Shown: positions 1 through 10,872, counted from the stretch's first letter. The stretch: 14,811 nt of DNA from Lobulomyces angularis (GCA_027604685.1 JADHYX010000406.1:4979-19789), one strand, 5' to 3'. Notes: generated by a model from the letters alone, not told the origin. Translations and numbers: made by a program.

Positions 1-194
1 AAAGTAAATTGAAAAAAAAATTTTAAAAATTATTTTTACACTGCTTTTTAGGTGTATATTTTATTGTTTTTAAATAATATATCATATATATATTTTTAAA
101 TTTATATTCAAATGGACAGTATTTTCTATTTTATCACTAAAATATTTAGGGTATCATAATTTTTTTTCATATCAATTTTTTTTGGTAACTACAG

Positions 195-249
195 AAGAGG
201 CAAAAAGCAAGTTGCTATCATTACAAAAAGTGCAGGCGCAGTTCCATAA
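195..249 (+). CDS. Possible last exon of an unidentified + strand gene entering from the left
   Basis: After an AG acceptor (tacag, ending at 194) there is a short open stretch of 17 codons ending in TAA at 247-249. It reads RGKKQVAIITKSAGAVP, with GC content and codon use (GGC, GCA GGC GCA GTT) unlike the AT-only flanks. The stop lies 7 bp from the stop of the convergent Wss1-like gene. No other exon of this gene can be supported in 1-194, which is almost pure A/T. I do not recognise the peptide. It could equally be a chance reading of a 3' untranslated region. Confidence 0.25.
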
Positions 250-256
250 TCTTCAA

Positions 257-1601
257 TCATTTAATAATATCTTTGTCAGTATTACTTTTTTCAAAGAATT
301 TTTTTTCTTTATTTGACTCTTCGCAATAATTATTATCAATTTCAAATTTATCTTCAAAATTATTTTCTTCAAAAAGAGTAGCATTTTCAAAAATTTTGCT
401 GTCTAAAGCTTGATTTATTTTCATTAAACAAATTTCACAACATAATTTGATGGGTTCGTTTAGAAAAGTGCAAAATTTACACTTCCAACCTAATGGTTCC
501 TGAGATGTTTCAGATTTGGTTCTTTTGTTATCAGAAATTTCATTTCTTGTGGAAAAACTGCTTTTGCGTTTATTAAAATTGGAATTTAATGTCGTTGAAG
601 AAGTAGAAAAAGTAGGATTGGGATTTTTTACTTCAACTACTGCTTCCATATTTGAATCCTTATTAGTTGAGCACTGCTTATCATCATTTCTCCTTCTTTC
701 TGCCGCCAAAGCCGCTAGTTGCGATGGAGTATAGAATTTTTGAAAATCACTGATTGATGAACCCATCGAAATACCTAATTTTTTTCCACCATTTGGAACC
801 ATTATTGAACTCAACTGTGCCCTTTTTTCTGCCGCTTCGATAGCAATCTTTCTAGGATTGTTAAAGGAGCTGCCACCCAATCTGTTGCCTAAAAAACATA
901 TACATGTTTAATTTTACCAAAGTTTTTTTTTAAACCCGCGGTAGCAAATCCTGTGCCATGTTTTTCATATTCACTTAAATTTTCATACTCAGTCCATAGT
1001 TCATCTAACAATTTATAAAAGCGTTCATCATGAGGTCCTATTTAATAAATGAGTTTTTAATTTTTGTTATGTACTATTTTACTTTATTTTTTTATAAAAT
1101 AAAAGAAAAAAATTATGTATTAATGCATTTGTACCATGTACAATGTGGGTTAATTCATGCAGCATTGTACCCAGCACATCATGAAAGGGACTTGAATAAA
1201 AAAAATAATCAACATTAAAAAAAAAAAAAATTGTAATAATTTTTTTTAAAGTTTTTTTTCATTTTTACTAAAAACACTGGTCGTCGAAGCTTTTTCTCAA
1301 CCTTAAGCGGATTTCTTGACCTCTGTTATAATTCACGCCTAGAAGGTTTGGATTAGTGGGATAAAACTCTAATAAAAAAAATTAATTAATTGACATTATT
1401 TAAAGTTTAATTTTTCTTAACACTTCAAACTTTACCAGTTAATTTAAAGACTTTCCAGTTTCTCTTTTTCATAATTTGTTTTACATGAGTGGCAACTGTG
1501 ACTAATAACTCCACAGCTACTTGGTTTTGCTTAAATGAAGTCAAACTGTGTATTTCCGATATTAAATCATTGTTACTTTGAAGGTTTTTGTTCAAATTCA
1601 T
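257..1601 (-). CDS. WSS1: Wss1-like WLM-domain metalloprotease (DNA-protein crosslink repair)
   Basis: Exons (reading down): 1601-1436, 1368-1269, 1190-1135, 1037-936, 888-257; all introns GT-AG, 351 aa. Known role of the family: DNA-activated, SUMO-linked protease that degrades proteins crosslinked to DNA. Visible: N-terminal WLM domain, about residues 15-145, with PNLLGVNYNRGQEIRLRLR in exon 2 and the zinc-ligand motif HELTH at 100-104 followed by IVHGPHDERF; the intron splits this motif just after the last V-H. A RanBP2-type zinc finger follows (W276, C278, C281, C292, C295), then an acidic, poorly conserved tail. S. cerevisiae Wss1 is a little shorter and carries SUMO-binding motifs and a Cdc48-binding motif in its tail; I do not see clear matches. 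The start is the first ATG after an in-frame stop at 1626-1628. Domain call is strong; exon ends are inferred from splice consensus and phase. Confidence 0.9.
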
Positions 1602-1665
1602 TAAACAACTATCTTGATATAAAACTTATTTGCAAAGAATCGAAAAATTTAAATTCATTAAACAA
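1594..1665. repeat. 15-bp direct repeat around the Wss1-like start codon
   Basis: The 15-mer aaattcattaaacaa occurs at 1594-1608 and 1651-1665, both copies exact, 57 bp apart. The first copy contains the Wss1-like ATG (as cat on the + strand), the second an upstream ATG. It is AT-rich, so chance is possible, but both copies hold the start codon in the same context. Confidence 0.5.
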
Positions 1666-1853
1666 AAATATTTTGTTAGTTAAGAAATTTTTTATTAAAA
1701 AAAAGTTGAAAATTATACTAAAATTCAGCACAAAAAATTTTTTTTTAAACTAAACAAAATTAAAAAAAAAAAAAAAAAAATTACAACAATTAAATAAAAA
1801 GCAATAAATTTTAATTAATTTTATTTTCAACATTAAATACAACTTTTTTTTTG
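1602..1853. promoter_or_regulatory. Divergent spacer between Wss1-like and Irc3-like genes
   Basis: A 252-bp AT-only region separates the two divergent start codons, so both promoters must lie here or overlap neighbouring transcripts. It contains the uORF and repeat described separately, then long A runs (about 1755-1800). No recognisable TATA element or other motif stands out from the base composition. Confidence 0.4.
1626..1658 (-). promoter_or_regulatory. 10-codon upstream ORF before the Wss1-like start
   Basis: An ATG at 1658-1656 opens a 10-codon frame (MNLNFSILCK) ending in TAA at 1628-1626, 24 bp before the main ATG and in the same frame. It begins M-N-L-N, the same four residues as the main protein, because both ATGs sit in copies of a 15-bp repeat. 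If the transcript starts upstream of 1658 this would be an uORF. The transcription start is unknown. Confidence 0.3.
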
Positions 1854-4763
1854 ATGAAGTTTGTTAGAAAGTGTTTTTTTTCAACTTCAACACTTTCCCC
1901 ATTACAGTTAAGAGATTATCAGTTAGAATGCATAAATACTTCCATAAATGAATTCCTTAAAAAGTATTTATTTATCTTTTTTATTTACCTATTTTTTTAT
2001 CTTATTTTAAAGTAATGTAAAAAGGCAAGCAGTTTCCTTACCAGTAGGTATTAAAATTAAATAATAAAATTATACATATATCAAATTTTGTTTTTTTGTT
2101 TTTAATTTTAATGTTGTTTTCAGGATCTGGAAAAACAGTTGTTTTTTCAAACTTAGTGAAGCGTTTACCTAATCCAAAACCTACTGCTTCCAAAGTCTTA
2201 ATCTTAGCTCATAGAGATGAGCTATTACAGCAGGCAATAGCAAAAATTAAATATTTTAACCCTGAATTAGTAAAAAAATTCTAAATTTTAACGATTATTT
2301 TGGCAACTGACATAAATATACACTTTTTTTTTTTGGTTTAGATAGTTGGATTAGATCAAGGAAAAAGTAAACCAAACTTACAAAGTATTGACATAGTTGT
2401 AGCTAGCTTACCAACATTAGCGCGAGAATCCAAAACTGGTAGTAGATTATCTAGATATGATCCAGATTTATTCAAATGTATTATAATTGATGAAGCGCAT
2501 CATGCTGCTGCAGCTGGCTATTTAAAAGTGCTAAAACATTTTCGTTGTGAACAGCATTATGTAATTTAAAATTTTTTCATTTAATATACAAAATATTTCA
2601 ACATTTTTAGGATGATAATCATATATTACTTTGGGGTTGTTCAGGTACACTGTTTCGACATGATGGGTTAAGCTTAGGAGCCGCATTTGATAAAATAGTT
2701 TTCGAGAAAGGTTTTCCTAAAATGATTGAAGAGGGATGGTTAGAATTTTTCTGCTTTATGAATTTTTTTTTTTGCTTATTTTTTTTTTTTTCGAAAAATT
2801 GGTTCTTATTACTTATTCTTTAGGCTCTGTGACTTTAATTTAACAAGAATAAAAACAAAAACTGACCTTGATGTATATATTTATATGTAATATGTCTTTA
2901 AATTTTCGGTCGTATGACAATTGTTTTTAGAAAATTAAAACTTCAAATAATGGTGATTATCAAGTAAAGGAATTATCAGCTGTTGTAAATACCCCCCAAA
3001 GAAACAGTTTAGTTGTAAACACATATCGAATGATTAAAGAAGATCCTACTTGTAAAAAACATAATAAAATAAAAAAGATTTATGTTTGTTTTAAAACTGA
3101 AAACATTTTAAAGGTTTAAAAGGGAAATTCAATAAGCACTTACCTATTAAGAAAAAATCTTCTATATTAAATTCTACTATAGTATTTGCAGTTGATAGGC
3201 AACACATTGATGATCTTCAAAAGGAATTCATTTTAAATGGTTTTAATGCAAAAGGACTAAGTAGTTATACCAAAGATTCTACTAGAAAAGAAATTTTAGC
3301 GGAATTTCGAAGCGGTGCGTTGCCGATTATTATAAATTGTGGAATTTTAACAGAAGGTAATAAATTCAATACATAAATCCATTTATTAAAACATAATAAC
3401 ATAAACAATATTTAATTTTTTATGTGTAGGTGTGGATATACCAAGAGTCGACAGTATTTTTCTGGCAAGACCAACTAGGTCATTGGGATTACTTCAGCAG
3501 ATGTTAGGAAGAGGTTTGAAAATTTGGTTTTATAACTTAAAAAAAAAAAAATTATTGTTATCAGCTTAGTAAAGTCATTATAAAAAATATTAGGATTAAG
3601 GAAGTTCGATGACGATAAGAAAGAAAAACGTTTTTGCACAATAATTGATTTTGTGGATGTTTTTGGAGTTAATAAAAGGGGTGCCTTAGCTTGTCCTGCT
3701 ACTCTGTTGGGCATGCCTGAAGAATTTAATGAATTTGAAGAAGGTGGTAATTAAGAAAGCAAATATATGGTTTCTTATCAATCTACTTTTTCATTTAAAA
3801 TGCAGAAAGTAATGGATCTATAAGGGCTCACCATGGCGGAGAAAGAGGACCTGTTTGTGTTTTGGAAGATGGAACAAACTTTAGCTTTACCAATTTTGAC
3901 CCAGGTATGTAAAATAGAAATTTGTAGCTATCAATCTTTTTTAAATACTATTCTAGTTGTTTATATTTTAAAGATTAAAAAAATTATTAATCATTTTTTT
4001 TTTTCACAAATTCATTAAGACTTTCTAACAACTCTGCATGAAGACGACAAAACAATGAAATACTTTAGCCGCTTTAACTGGATTCGATTTGGACAACATG
4101 ATTTTTTTTTAAATTTACCAGATAGAAAATCCACTATTATGATAATAGAAGAAGGTAAAACCTTTAAAAAATATATTTTTTTGTTTTTTGTTAAATTATT
4201 AAATAAATTTTTTTCAATTTTTTTTTTTCTTTTTTCTTTATTTCTTTAGAAAATTTATTCAAATCTTATTTGCACTCAAAAATTAAGATTGGTGATAAAT
4301 TGATTCAAAGAAAAAAATTTGTCGCTTCACATAATATATTAGATTTAACAATAAAAGGATGGGATACTTGGGTTATGAAAAAATATAAGTATGCCAGTAA
4401 CTTATGTCTCAAAAACAGTAGTTGGAGGCAAGAAAAAGTGAGTGAAGCACAGTACAATTTTATAAATAGACGTAATCTTTTTCCAAGAATAGATGAAAAA
4501 AACCGGATAAAGGGTGATCAGCTAAGTAAAGGATTAGCAAGGTAAGAATAAAAAAAAAAGTATTGCAATGTTATTTAAAAAAAATTTTTAAATTAAATTA
4601 AAAAAAAAAAAGTGATATTATTTCAAGATTTCACTTTGGAGCTTATAAAAAGAGTGCTGCGCAAGTATCAAAGTTGAAGAAAAAAGAGAAAGTTGAACAG
4701 AAAAAACTACAAATGCTTGAAAAAATAAAACCAAATTTAAATATAAAAATAGTTAAAAAGTAA
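1854..4763 (+). CDS. IRC3: Irc3-like mitochondrial DEAH-box helicase
   Basis: Exons: 1854-1963, 2013-2047, 2124-2269, 2342-2560, 2611-2738, 2824-2872, 2931-3051, 3114-3356, 3430-3513, 3594-3746, 3806-3904, 4020-4154, 4250-4541, 4613-4763; 654 aa (yeast Irc3 is 689). Superfamily 2 helicase; yeast Irc3 is a mitochondrial branch-migration helicase that keeps mtDNA stable. Seen: a short N terminus rich in K, R, S and T, like a mitochondrial presequence; the L-R-D-Y-Q entry motif; Walker A PVGSGKT (K52, T53); DEAH box 147-150 (IIIDEAHH); motif III-like GCSGT at 179-183; and motif VI QMLGRGLR (374-381) with R378 and R381. The C-terminal region after 430 resembles fungal Irc3 tails, ending in a Lys-rich helix. 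Motif III reads SGT rather than the usual SAT. For exon 10 an alternative donor at 3744 keeps the phase and drops one residue; I chose the stronger gtaatt at 3747. Confidence 0.9.
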
Positions 4764-4869
4764 AAAATACAAGAAAATGTGAGCCTTTTTAAACTAGAGT
4801 AGTGTAAAAAAAAAAGACTGAAATTGTAAAGCTACCCACCATTAATACTTAATAGCTACTTGAGTATTA

Positions 4870-4875
4870 AATAAA
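4870..4875 (+). terminator. Candidate polyadenylation hexamer of the Irc3-like gene
   Basis: An AATAAA lies 107 bp after the stop codon, within the 276-bp spacer before the next gene. In such AT-rich DNA the hexamer is frequent by chance, so this is only a candidate. The rest of 4764-5039 holds A and T homopolymers and nothing else I can name. Confidence 0.25.
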
Positions 4876-5039
4876 AAGAATATTGAAACATATTATTAAT
4901 TAACTCACGGAAATTCCTCATACATGTTTACAAAACAAGTTTCATAATAATAAAAAAAAAAAAAAATTTTTTATCATTTTTTTTTTTTGTCACCAACTTT
5001 GAAAAAACTAAAGTTTTTCTGTTCAAAAATAAAAGTCCT

Positions 5040-7761
5040 ATGGCGTCACCTTCTACTGCAAAACCAAACAGTGATATTCTAATCGAAGATTACTCTTTTA
5101 TTTTTCAAGGTAGTTTTTTAATAAAAATTAGGAAAAAATTTTAATTTTTTAACACTTTCTTTTTTTTAGGCTGTAATGCTTTAAAACAGCAAAATACATA
5201 TTTTAAAAAAAGGGCAGAAATTGAGAAGGAATATGCTACTAAACTAACCCATCTCCATGATTCGTTATGCAAAGAAGCCCCATCAGCGTAAATGTTGAAA
5301 GATTATATTTTTAAATTTTTTTTTATTTGTAATATTGAGATAATTTTAAAAGATTGATTTCTTTTCTTATTATCGTTTTATTTTTATTTTTTATTTTTTT
5401 TTTTGTTCTCTCTTTTTTTTTTTCATTAATTTATTTCTAATTTTTTTTAATTTTTTTTTTTTAGGTTTTTTCAAGATCAATCCAGTTATGTCGATTTTAT
5501 TGAGTCCAGCAAATTTATTATCAGTAATAATATTTTATTTAACTTTTTTTTTTTTTGTTTTTTATTATGTAACCGCTTTTCCATTTTTTTTAGGTTGTCA
5601 CAATAAATTAAGCTTTATTGCAAACGAATTACATAATTCTATTACTGTTAAAAAGGTAAATTTTAATTAAATTTTTTTTAGTTTATAGTTTTTTTTTTTT
5701 TTTCATTTTTTAGTCTCATTATAAAGAAAAGTTAAATAAAATTGTCACTGAATGCAAATCGTTATCAAAAAAATACTATGATTTGAGATATGTTGTGAAT
5801 GAAAATGTAACCTTTTTTTTTTTTATGTAGTAATTATCTTTTTTTTTTCTTTTTTTTTGAAATAGAGAAGATATGAATTTTTTAAAAAGCATGCACAATA
5901 TATTTCTTCCGAGAATGAAGGACCAGCATCCGCATCAAAAACTGTTAAGCTACAACAGGAAACAAAAACATTAGGTAAAAAAAATAATAAAAAATTAAAA
6001 TTGATTTTATTACCGGAAAAAAAAATAAATTAATTATATAAATATTACGGAAATTAGATATTGCATATCGGCAATCTTTACAGGCGACAGAAGATTGTAG
6101 AATTGAATATTTGGAATTTATTGAGAGGGCTACGAATGTAAATTTTTTTTTTAAAAAAAAATATTTTTCAAACTTATCTTATATATTGTATTTATATAAA
6201 TTTATGTGAATTTACCAAATAGCTCCTAAAACTATTTGAAAAAGATAGGATAGCTATAGTTAGGTCGTTTGACAAATTTTTAGACCTAGAAACGGAATAC
6301 AGTATGCAGCGAGAAGTAGAATTTAAAAAATTGAGATGTCAAATAGAAATGATTGATGTGGAAGGTGATATTGAAAAAATATTTAAAGTTATTTCAGAAA
6401 AATGGCCAAAACTTACCAAACCTGTTTATAATCATCCAAACTATTCTGCACCTTTATCAAGTAAAAAACAGTTAAAAAATGATTATTTTTTTTTGTTACT
6501 GAACACTTAATTTATTTTACCAGGTATGGTTTTTAATGTTCCGATTGACTTCACGGTCAAGCAAACCGGAACTGCTATACCACAAATATTAGAAATTTGT
6601 GTAAATGCCATTGAAAAGAGAGGTTTAGAAAAGGAAGGTATTTATAGGCTCTCTGGAAAGCAAAAGGAATTATCGGACTTACGACAGCAAATGGAAGTGG
6701 ATTGCAATTTACCCAAACTTTTGGAAGATGATGTTTGGGATATAAATGTCATTGCTGGACTAGTCAAGTGGTATATTAGAGAATTACCAGAGCCTTTATT
6801 TCCATTTTCAGTCAGCGATAGATTGGATTATCGTAAGATCTCTTATTAAATGATTTTATTATCCCAACATATTTTTTTAAATATTTGAATTTTAATTTTT
6901 TGTTTTTTTTTAGAAAAAGATAATGCTACACCAGAAGAAAAAATCCATTTATTGAGAAATTTGTATAGAAAAATTAACGGGCCAAAGCAAACTGTTGTGA
7001 AATTTTTTATAAACCATCTACACAAGTAAAAAAAAAAAAAAATTTATTTATTTTAATTTTAATTTTGACCGTTAAATTAATTAAAAAAAAAAAAAAAATT
7101 GAATAGGGTAGCTCAACATAGTGACAAAAATAAGATGACGGCTCAAAATCTATCAGTTTTATTCGGACCCATGATTTTTCAATCTTCGGACTCCCTGAAT
7201 AACCTAGAATCATCTATCAACAGTTCTTTAAGCAAGAGTGAGAGTAGTGGAGGTGGTTTTTCTATATTTGGTACCAAAAAAAATAGTGATAGCTTTAATA
7301 GTTCTAAAGAGTTTTTAAACAATAATTCAAATTTTTTATTGAGTCAACAAGCGGAGCTTTATAAAAACGACACGGTAAAAATAGTAATTGTTTATTATTT
7401 TAATCCTTATTTTAATTAGGCACTGGAAGATTTAATTAATTACAAAGATAAAATATTTGTTGACCTGAAACAACCTAAACCTCAACAAAGAATTGAATCG
7501 ATTCAAAATCAACACAATCCAGATCCTACAATACCAAAGATCTCTATCGAAAATTTACATCAACTTGGAACCCCACCCAATCAATCAGCGTCACCAATTC
7601 CACCAAGAAAGGAATCTAGTGCTATACCACGGCGAGGAGATAGCTTAGCCAACAGTCCCACTCCGGTTAAGGAGAGCGAAGATTTAAGTTTCAGACAATT
7701 TAATCAAGCGGATGTCAAACCGAGAGAGGAAAGTTTATCGGCAGCCAGAAATAATAATTAA
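5040..7761 (+). CDS. F-BAR / RhoGAP protein (Rgd1- or Rga7-like)
   Basis: Exons: 5040-5109, 5170-5287, 5465-5523, 5594-5655, 5714-5806, 5866-5974, 6058-6137, 6223-6460, 6524-6832, 6914-7025, 7107-7374, 7420-7761; 619 aa. Expected role: bind curved plasma membrane and switch off Rho or Cdc42 GTPases during polar growth or division. Seen: F-BAR domain from about residue 16 to 265, starting with FKKRAEIEKEYATKLTHL, the typical FCH signature; helical, charged segments follow. RhoGAP domain about 280-470, with GIYRLSG carrying the arginine finger (R318), and NKMTAQNLSVLFGP with the conserved K426 and N431. A Ser/Gly-rich insert follows the GAP core and a Pro/Ser-rich tail after 507 contains PIPPRK, a class of SH3 ligand. 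Yeast Rgd1 has the same two-domain layout and about 666 aa. The GAP catalytic residues look intact. Which orthologue it is cannot be settled here. Confidence 0.92.
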
Positions 7762-7938
7762 AAAAAAAATTTTTTTTTCCTATTTCTTCCAATTTTCTTG
7801 CCATATTTTTTTTGTTTTTTATTTTTTTGTTTATTCTTTGTGAATTTTTTCCTTTTTTTTTTTTTGTAAAAAAATATGAAATAGATTGAATGATTGTTTT
7901 TTTTTACTATAATTATTTTTTTTGTAAAAAAAAAAAAA

Positions 7939-9314
7939 TTAGAGAGATGATTTGCTTTTTCTAAATTCATAAAAGTCAATACCAAGCTGAGGAGTAATTC
8001 TAATTGACTTGCCATAAACAGAATCATCTTCAATAGCCAACATAAATGCATCCTTAATGAAAAAGATTTTTTTTTTTTTTAAGTTTTGAATTAAAATTTT
8101 TTTTCCAATTTTTTTGTAAGTAGCATATTATTTTATTTTTTATTTTTTACCACGACTTGATCAACTGAAACTAATGGCACCCCCTTTAACATTTCAGCTG
8201 CACTTCCAGATTTTATTAATGGTGTTGGTGAAAAACTTGGGCTACAAAGATATCAATTTTTTTAGTAATTTTAACCCTTTTTTATATTTTTAAAAAAATT
8301 TTATCGCACCAAATAGCGTTAACTCTGATACCATGCATATCGTTTAAGTTTGCTAAACTCCTGGTAAAGTGGACGACCCCCCCTTTGGCAGCAGCGTATA
8401 CTGGTTGTAAAGGTTGTGGATACAATCCTAAAAAAGGAAAAAGAAATTTTCATACCAGAAGATGCATTATTCTTTGTTTTGCCTAATAAATTAATACCTG
8501 CTAGTGATGCTGTATTTAAAATAACTTCATGAAAAAAAAAAAAAAAAAAAGGGTTAGCCTATTTCATAAAATGATTAAAAAAAAAATTGTAATTTTGTAC
8601 CTCCTTTAGTTTTAGTGTTAATAAAGTGTGTTATTGCAAATCTAGTTCCTAAAATAACTAAAAAAAGGTCAGTGCAATCAAAAAAATAATACATAAAAGA
8701 AAAATTTTTTACCTCCAATTAAATCAATTTCAACTACTTTAAACCAATTGTCGTTTATATCTTCGTTAAAATTAACTTTCTCTCCGATTCCCGCTATAAC
8801 AAAAAAATTAAAATGCAATAATGATTACTGAGAATATAATATTTATATGTTTAAAACCATTGTTAATCATGATTTCAAATCTTTGAAACTTGTCTAGAGT
8901 TTTTTGAATTAAATTCTTTGTATCAGAAACACTTGCGACATCGCATTTCACAAAAAGAGCGGTATTATCCCCATACCTTAAATAAATAAGAATTTTTATT
9001 TTTAATTTATTTTTTTTAGAATTTGAAAGGATCAATATTTTTGTTTGGTAATTGTCTTTACTTTTTATTAATTTCTTTTTCCAACTTTCCACCCGCTGCT
9101 TCCACAACATCAGCTAACACAACTTTTCCTCTATTTTTAATCAATTAATATATTCACCAATAATTTTATAAATAAAAATGAAAATAGTTGTAAGTGGTTG
9201 GATTCAAAATTGATCTTCTTTCAAATACCCTTTTCCGGATATCCTCCATGCTAACGCAGAGCCGAATCCGCTAGATGCACCAGTAATTATTGCAACTTTA
9301 TTTTCTACTTTCAT
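7939..9314 (-). CDS. Short-chain dehydrogenase resembling 15-hydroxyprostaglandin dehydrogenase
   Basis: Exons (reading down): 9314-9229, 9130-9062, 8976-8858, 8793-8713, 8648-8601, 8524-8498, 8427-8310, 8241-8151, 8052-7939; 250 aa, a normal length for a classical SDR. Expected role: NAD-dependent oxidation or reduction of a hydroxyl/keto group. Seen: cofactor loop TGASSGFG (11-18), D35 at the end of strand 2 (favours NAD over NADP), NNAG (90-93), catalytic Ser141 in NTASLAG, Tyr154 and Lys158 in VYAAAKGG, and RVNAICPSFSPTP after it. The order and wording of the later motifs are closest to animal HPGD among SDRs I know, but substrate cannot be read from this. Ser141 is encoded in a 27-nt microexon. 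The tail is short, with no peroxisomal or other targeting motif visible. Family certain, substrate unknown. Confidence 0.9.
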
Positions 9315-9405
9315 TTTGTGAATTTAACTTCTCTTTTTTTTTAAAAATATAGTATATTTATAGTTAAAAAATTGGAATAATAGTTATTCCGCCTTTACAA
9401 TCTTA
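9315..9405. promoter_or_regulatory. Compact bidirectional promoter region, SDR / Thg1-like
   Basis: Only about 90 bp lie between the start codons of the divergent SDR and Thg1-like genes. Both promoters must sit in this space or inside the opposite gene. It contains tatagt and ttatag-like AT elements near 9350-9365, but none can be assigned with confidence. Confidence 0.45.
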
Positions 9406-10730
9406 ATGTTTCCAAAATCAGCAATAGCAGCTCTGGAATCAATGTATTCTTCAAAATTAAGCGACAAGATGGTTTAGATTTCAATTCTTCAAAACATTAA
9501 CTAACTCGTTACGAATTCTTTTTTTTAATTTTTTAGAAACAATTAGAATCTGATTCTCAAGTGGACAATAATTCTCCTTTTGTAATAAGAATAGATGGTA
9601 TTTTGTTGATCAAAAAAAGTACAGTTAAAAAAATTGATATTTTGGCCATTTATTAGGGTGTTCTTTTTCAAAATTTACTAAAGGATTAACCCACCCCTTT
9701 GACATTAGATTAACCAAATGCATGGTATCTACAATTTAAATTGGTAATTAGTTTCACTTACTTTTAGGTAAAAACTACTGTTGACTGTGTAGATAAATTC
9801 AATGCTTGTACCGGGTATCATCAATCAGATGAAATATCGTTGGTATAAATTACATATAAAAACTCTTACACAGAATTGTAATAGACCTGATACTAGGTAT
9901 TTCCAGCTGCCAATATCTTAGAAGATGATACTAAAGTTAAATTAGATAAAGACTCTGATATACCATCAAAAGAAAAAAAATTAAAAATTATGAAAAACCA
10001 CATATATAATGGAAGGTTTCAGAAACTAGCTTCAGTAGTAGGTATAGGATATACAGATGATCGCTAAGTTTTTAATTTATTTTTTTTTCTTCTTTTAAGC
10101 TTCATATGCTGCAGTTCGCTTAAATTTTTATTTGATGAACGAAGATTTCAGTGATCTTCAACCTGAAGTTTCTGAAAGAATGAAAGCACATGTAGCTTTT
10201 TTCGATGGTATTTTATTAAAATTATTTTTTCCAATATTTATTCATTGGTTAATTCTACAGGAAGAGTTATACCCTGTTCCACACCTGCTTCAGTAATGGA
10301 AACGTTGTATTGGAGAAGTAACTTCGATGGGTTAAGAAATGCAATAAGCCATATAGCTCAACATTACTTCACTTTCAAAACATTACAAGGAAAAAGCATT
10401 TTGAAGCAATACGAATATTTACTAGAACAAAAAAAAATTGATTTATTTGATGCATATTCCAGTGAATTTTTGTATGGAACCTGGGTCAAAAAACAAAAAT
10501 TTCTATTACCAAATCCAATTAATCATAAAACAGGAGAAAAAATAGAGACTCCAGTTTGGAGAACAAGATATGTAAAGAATAGTTTTAACTGGGCAGACTG
10601 GTGCGAAGAAGACCGATCAATCTTCACCTTGACAAAATTCTGGCCAGAAAAAAATGAGATCCAGGAATTAGAATTGGATCCACCTATGTATTTTCCAGCC
10701 AAAAATTTGGATGGAACATGGTGCTCTTAA
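9406..10730 (+). CDS. Thg1-like protein (3'-5' tRNA nucleotidyltransferase, bacterial-type TLP)
   Basis: Exons: 9406-9471, 9537-9597, 9657-9724, 9768-9842, 9897-10041, 10100-10207, 10261-10730; 330 aa. The family adds nucleotides to tRNA 5' ends in the 3'-5' direction: Thg1 adds G to tRNA-His, TLPs repair or edit 5'-truncated tRNAs. Seen: VIRIDGCSFSKFTKG with metal ligand D42 and G43; HQSDEISLVFPA with D86 and E87; YNGRFQKLASVVASYAAVR; then FFDGRVIP and METLYWRS...RNAIS, the region following the catalytic core; then a TLP-type C-terminal part. The HINNLYN motif used by true Thg1 to recognise the His anticodon is absent: the local sequence is HIYNGRFQK. That and the wording of the core fit bacterial or protist TLPs better than eukaryotic Thg1. 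No clear mitochondrial presequence is visible. Confidence 0.88.
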
Positions 10731-10866
10731 ATTTAAACAACAAAAAAATTTTTTTCTTTTCTTGGAATGAAAATAATAAAAAAATATGTTATAGATGTTG
10801 CATCAAAATTGAAGTAAATTAAAAACATATTTTTTTTTTAATTTTAAATTCTATTCGTACAAAATC

Positions 10867-10872
10867 AATAAA
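10867..10872 (+). terminator. Candidate polyadenylation hexamer of the Thg1-like gene
   Basis: AATAAA occurs 137 bp after the stop codon, in the 223-bp spacer between the convergent Thg1-like and MAPEG genes. The spacer is otherwise A/T homopolymers. The hexamer is weak evidence in this base composition. Confidence 0.25.

Noticed and set aside
1..194. Further exons of the left-edge gene
   Set aside because: Several GT and AG dinucleotides can be paired, but every resulting frame is short and A/T-only; none can be supported.
516..734. 72-codon + strand ORF
   Set aside because: It is the opposite strand of the last Wss1-like exon, rich in Leu/Ser from reversed codons, with no domain.
1535..1753. 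72-codon + strand ORF
   Set aside because: Overlaps the first Wss1-like exon and its leader on the other strand; the sequence is Asn/Lys/Phe/Leu-rich as expected from AT-rich DNA.
3475..3714. 79-codon minus strand ORF
   Set aside because: Runs across exons 9-10 of the Irc3-like gene and the intron between them, on the other strand; no recognisable domain.
8808..9110. 100-codon minus strand ORF read as a separate gene
   Set aside because: It is SDR exons 2 and 3 plus the unspliced intron between them; splicing gives a continuous SDR fold.
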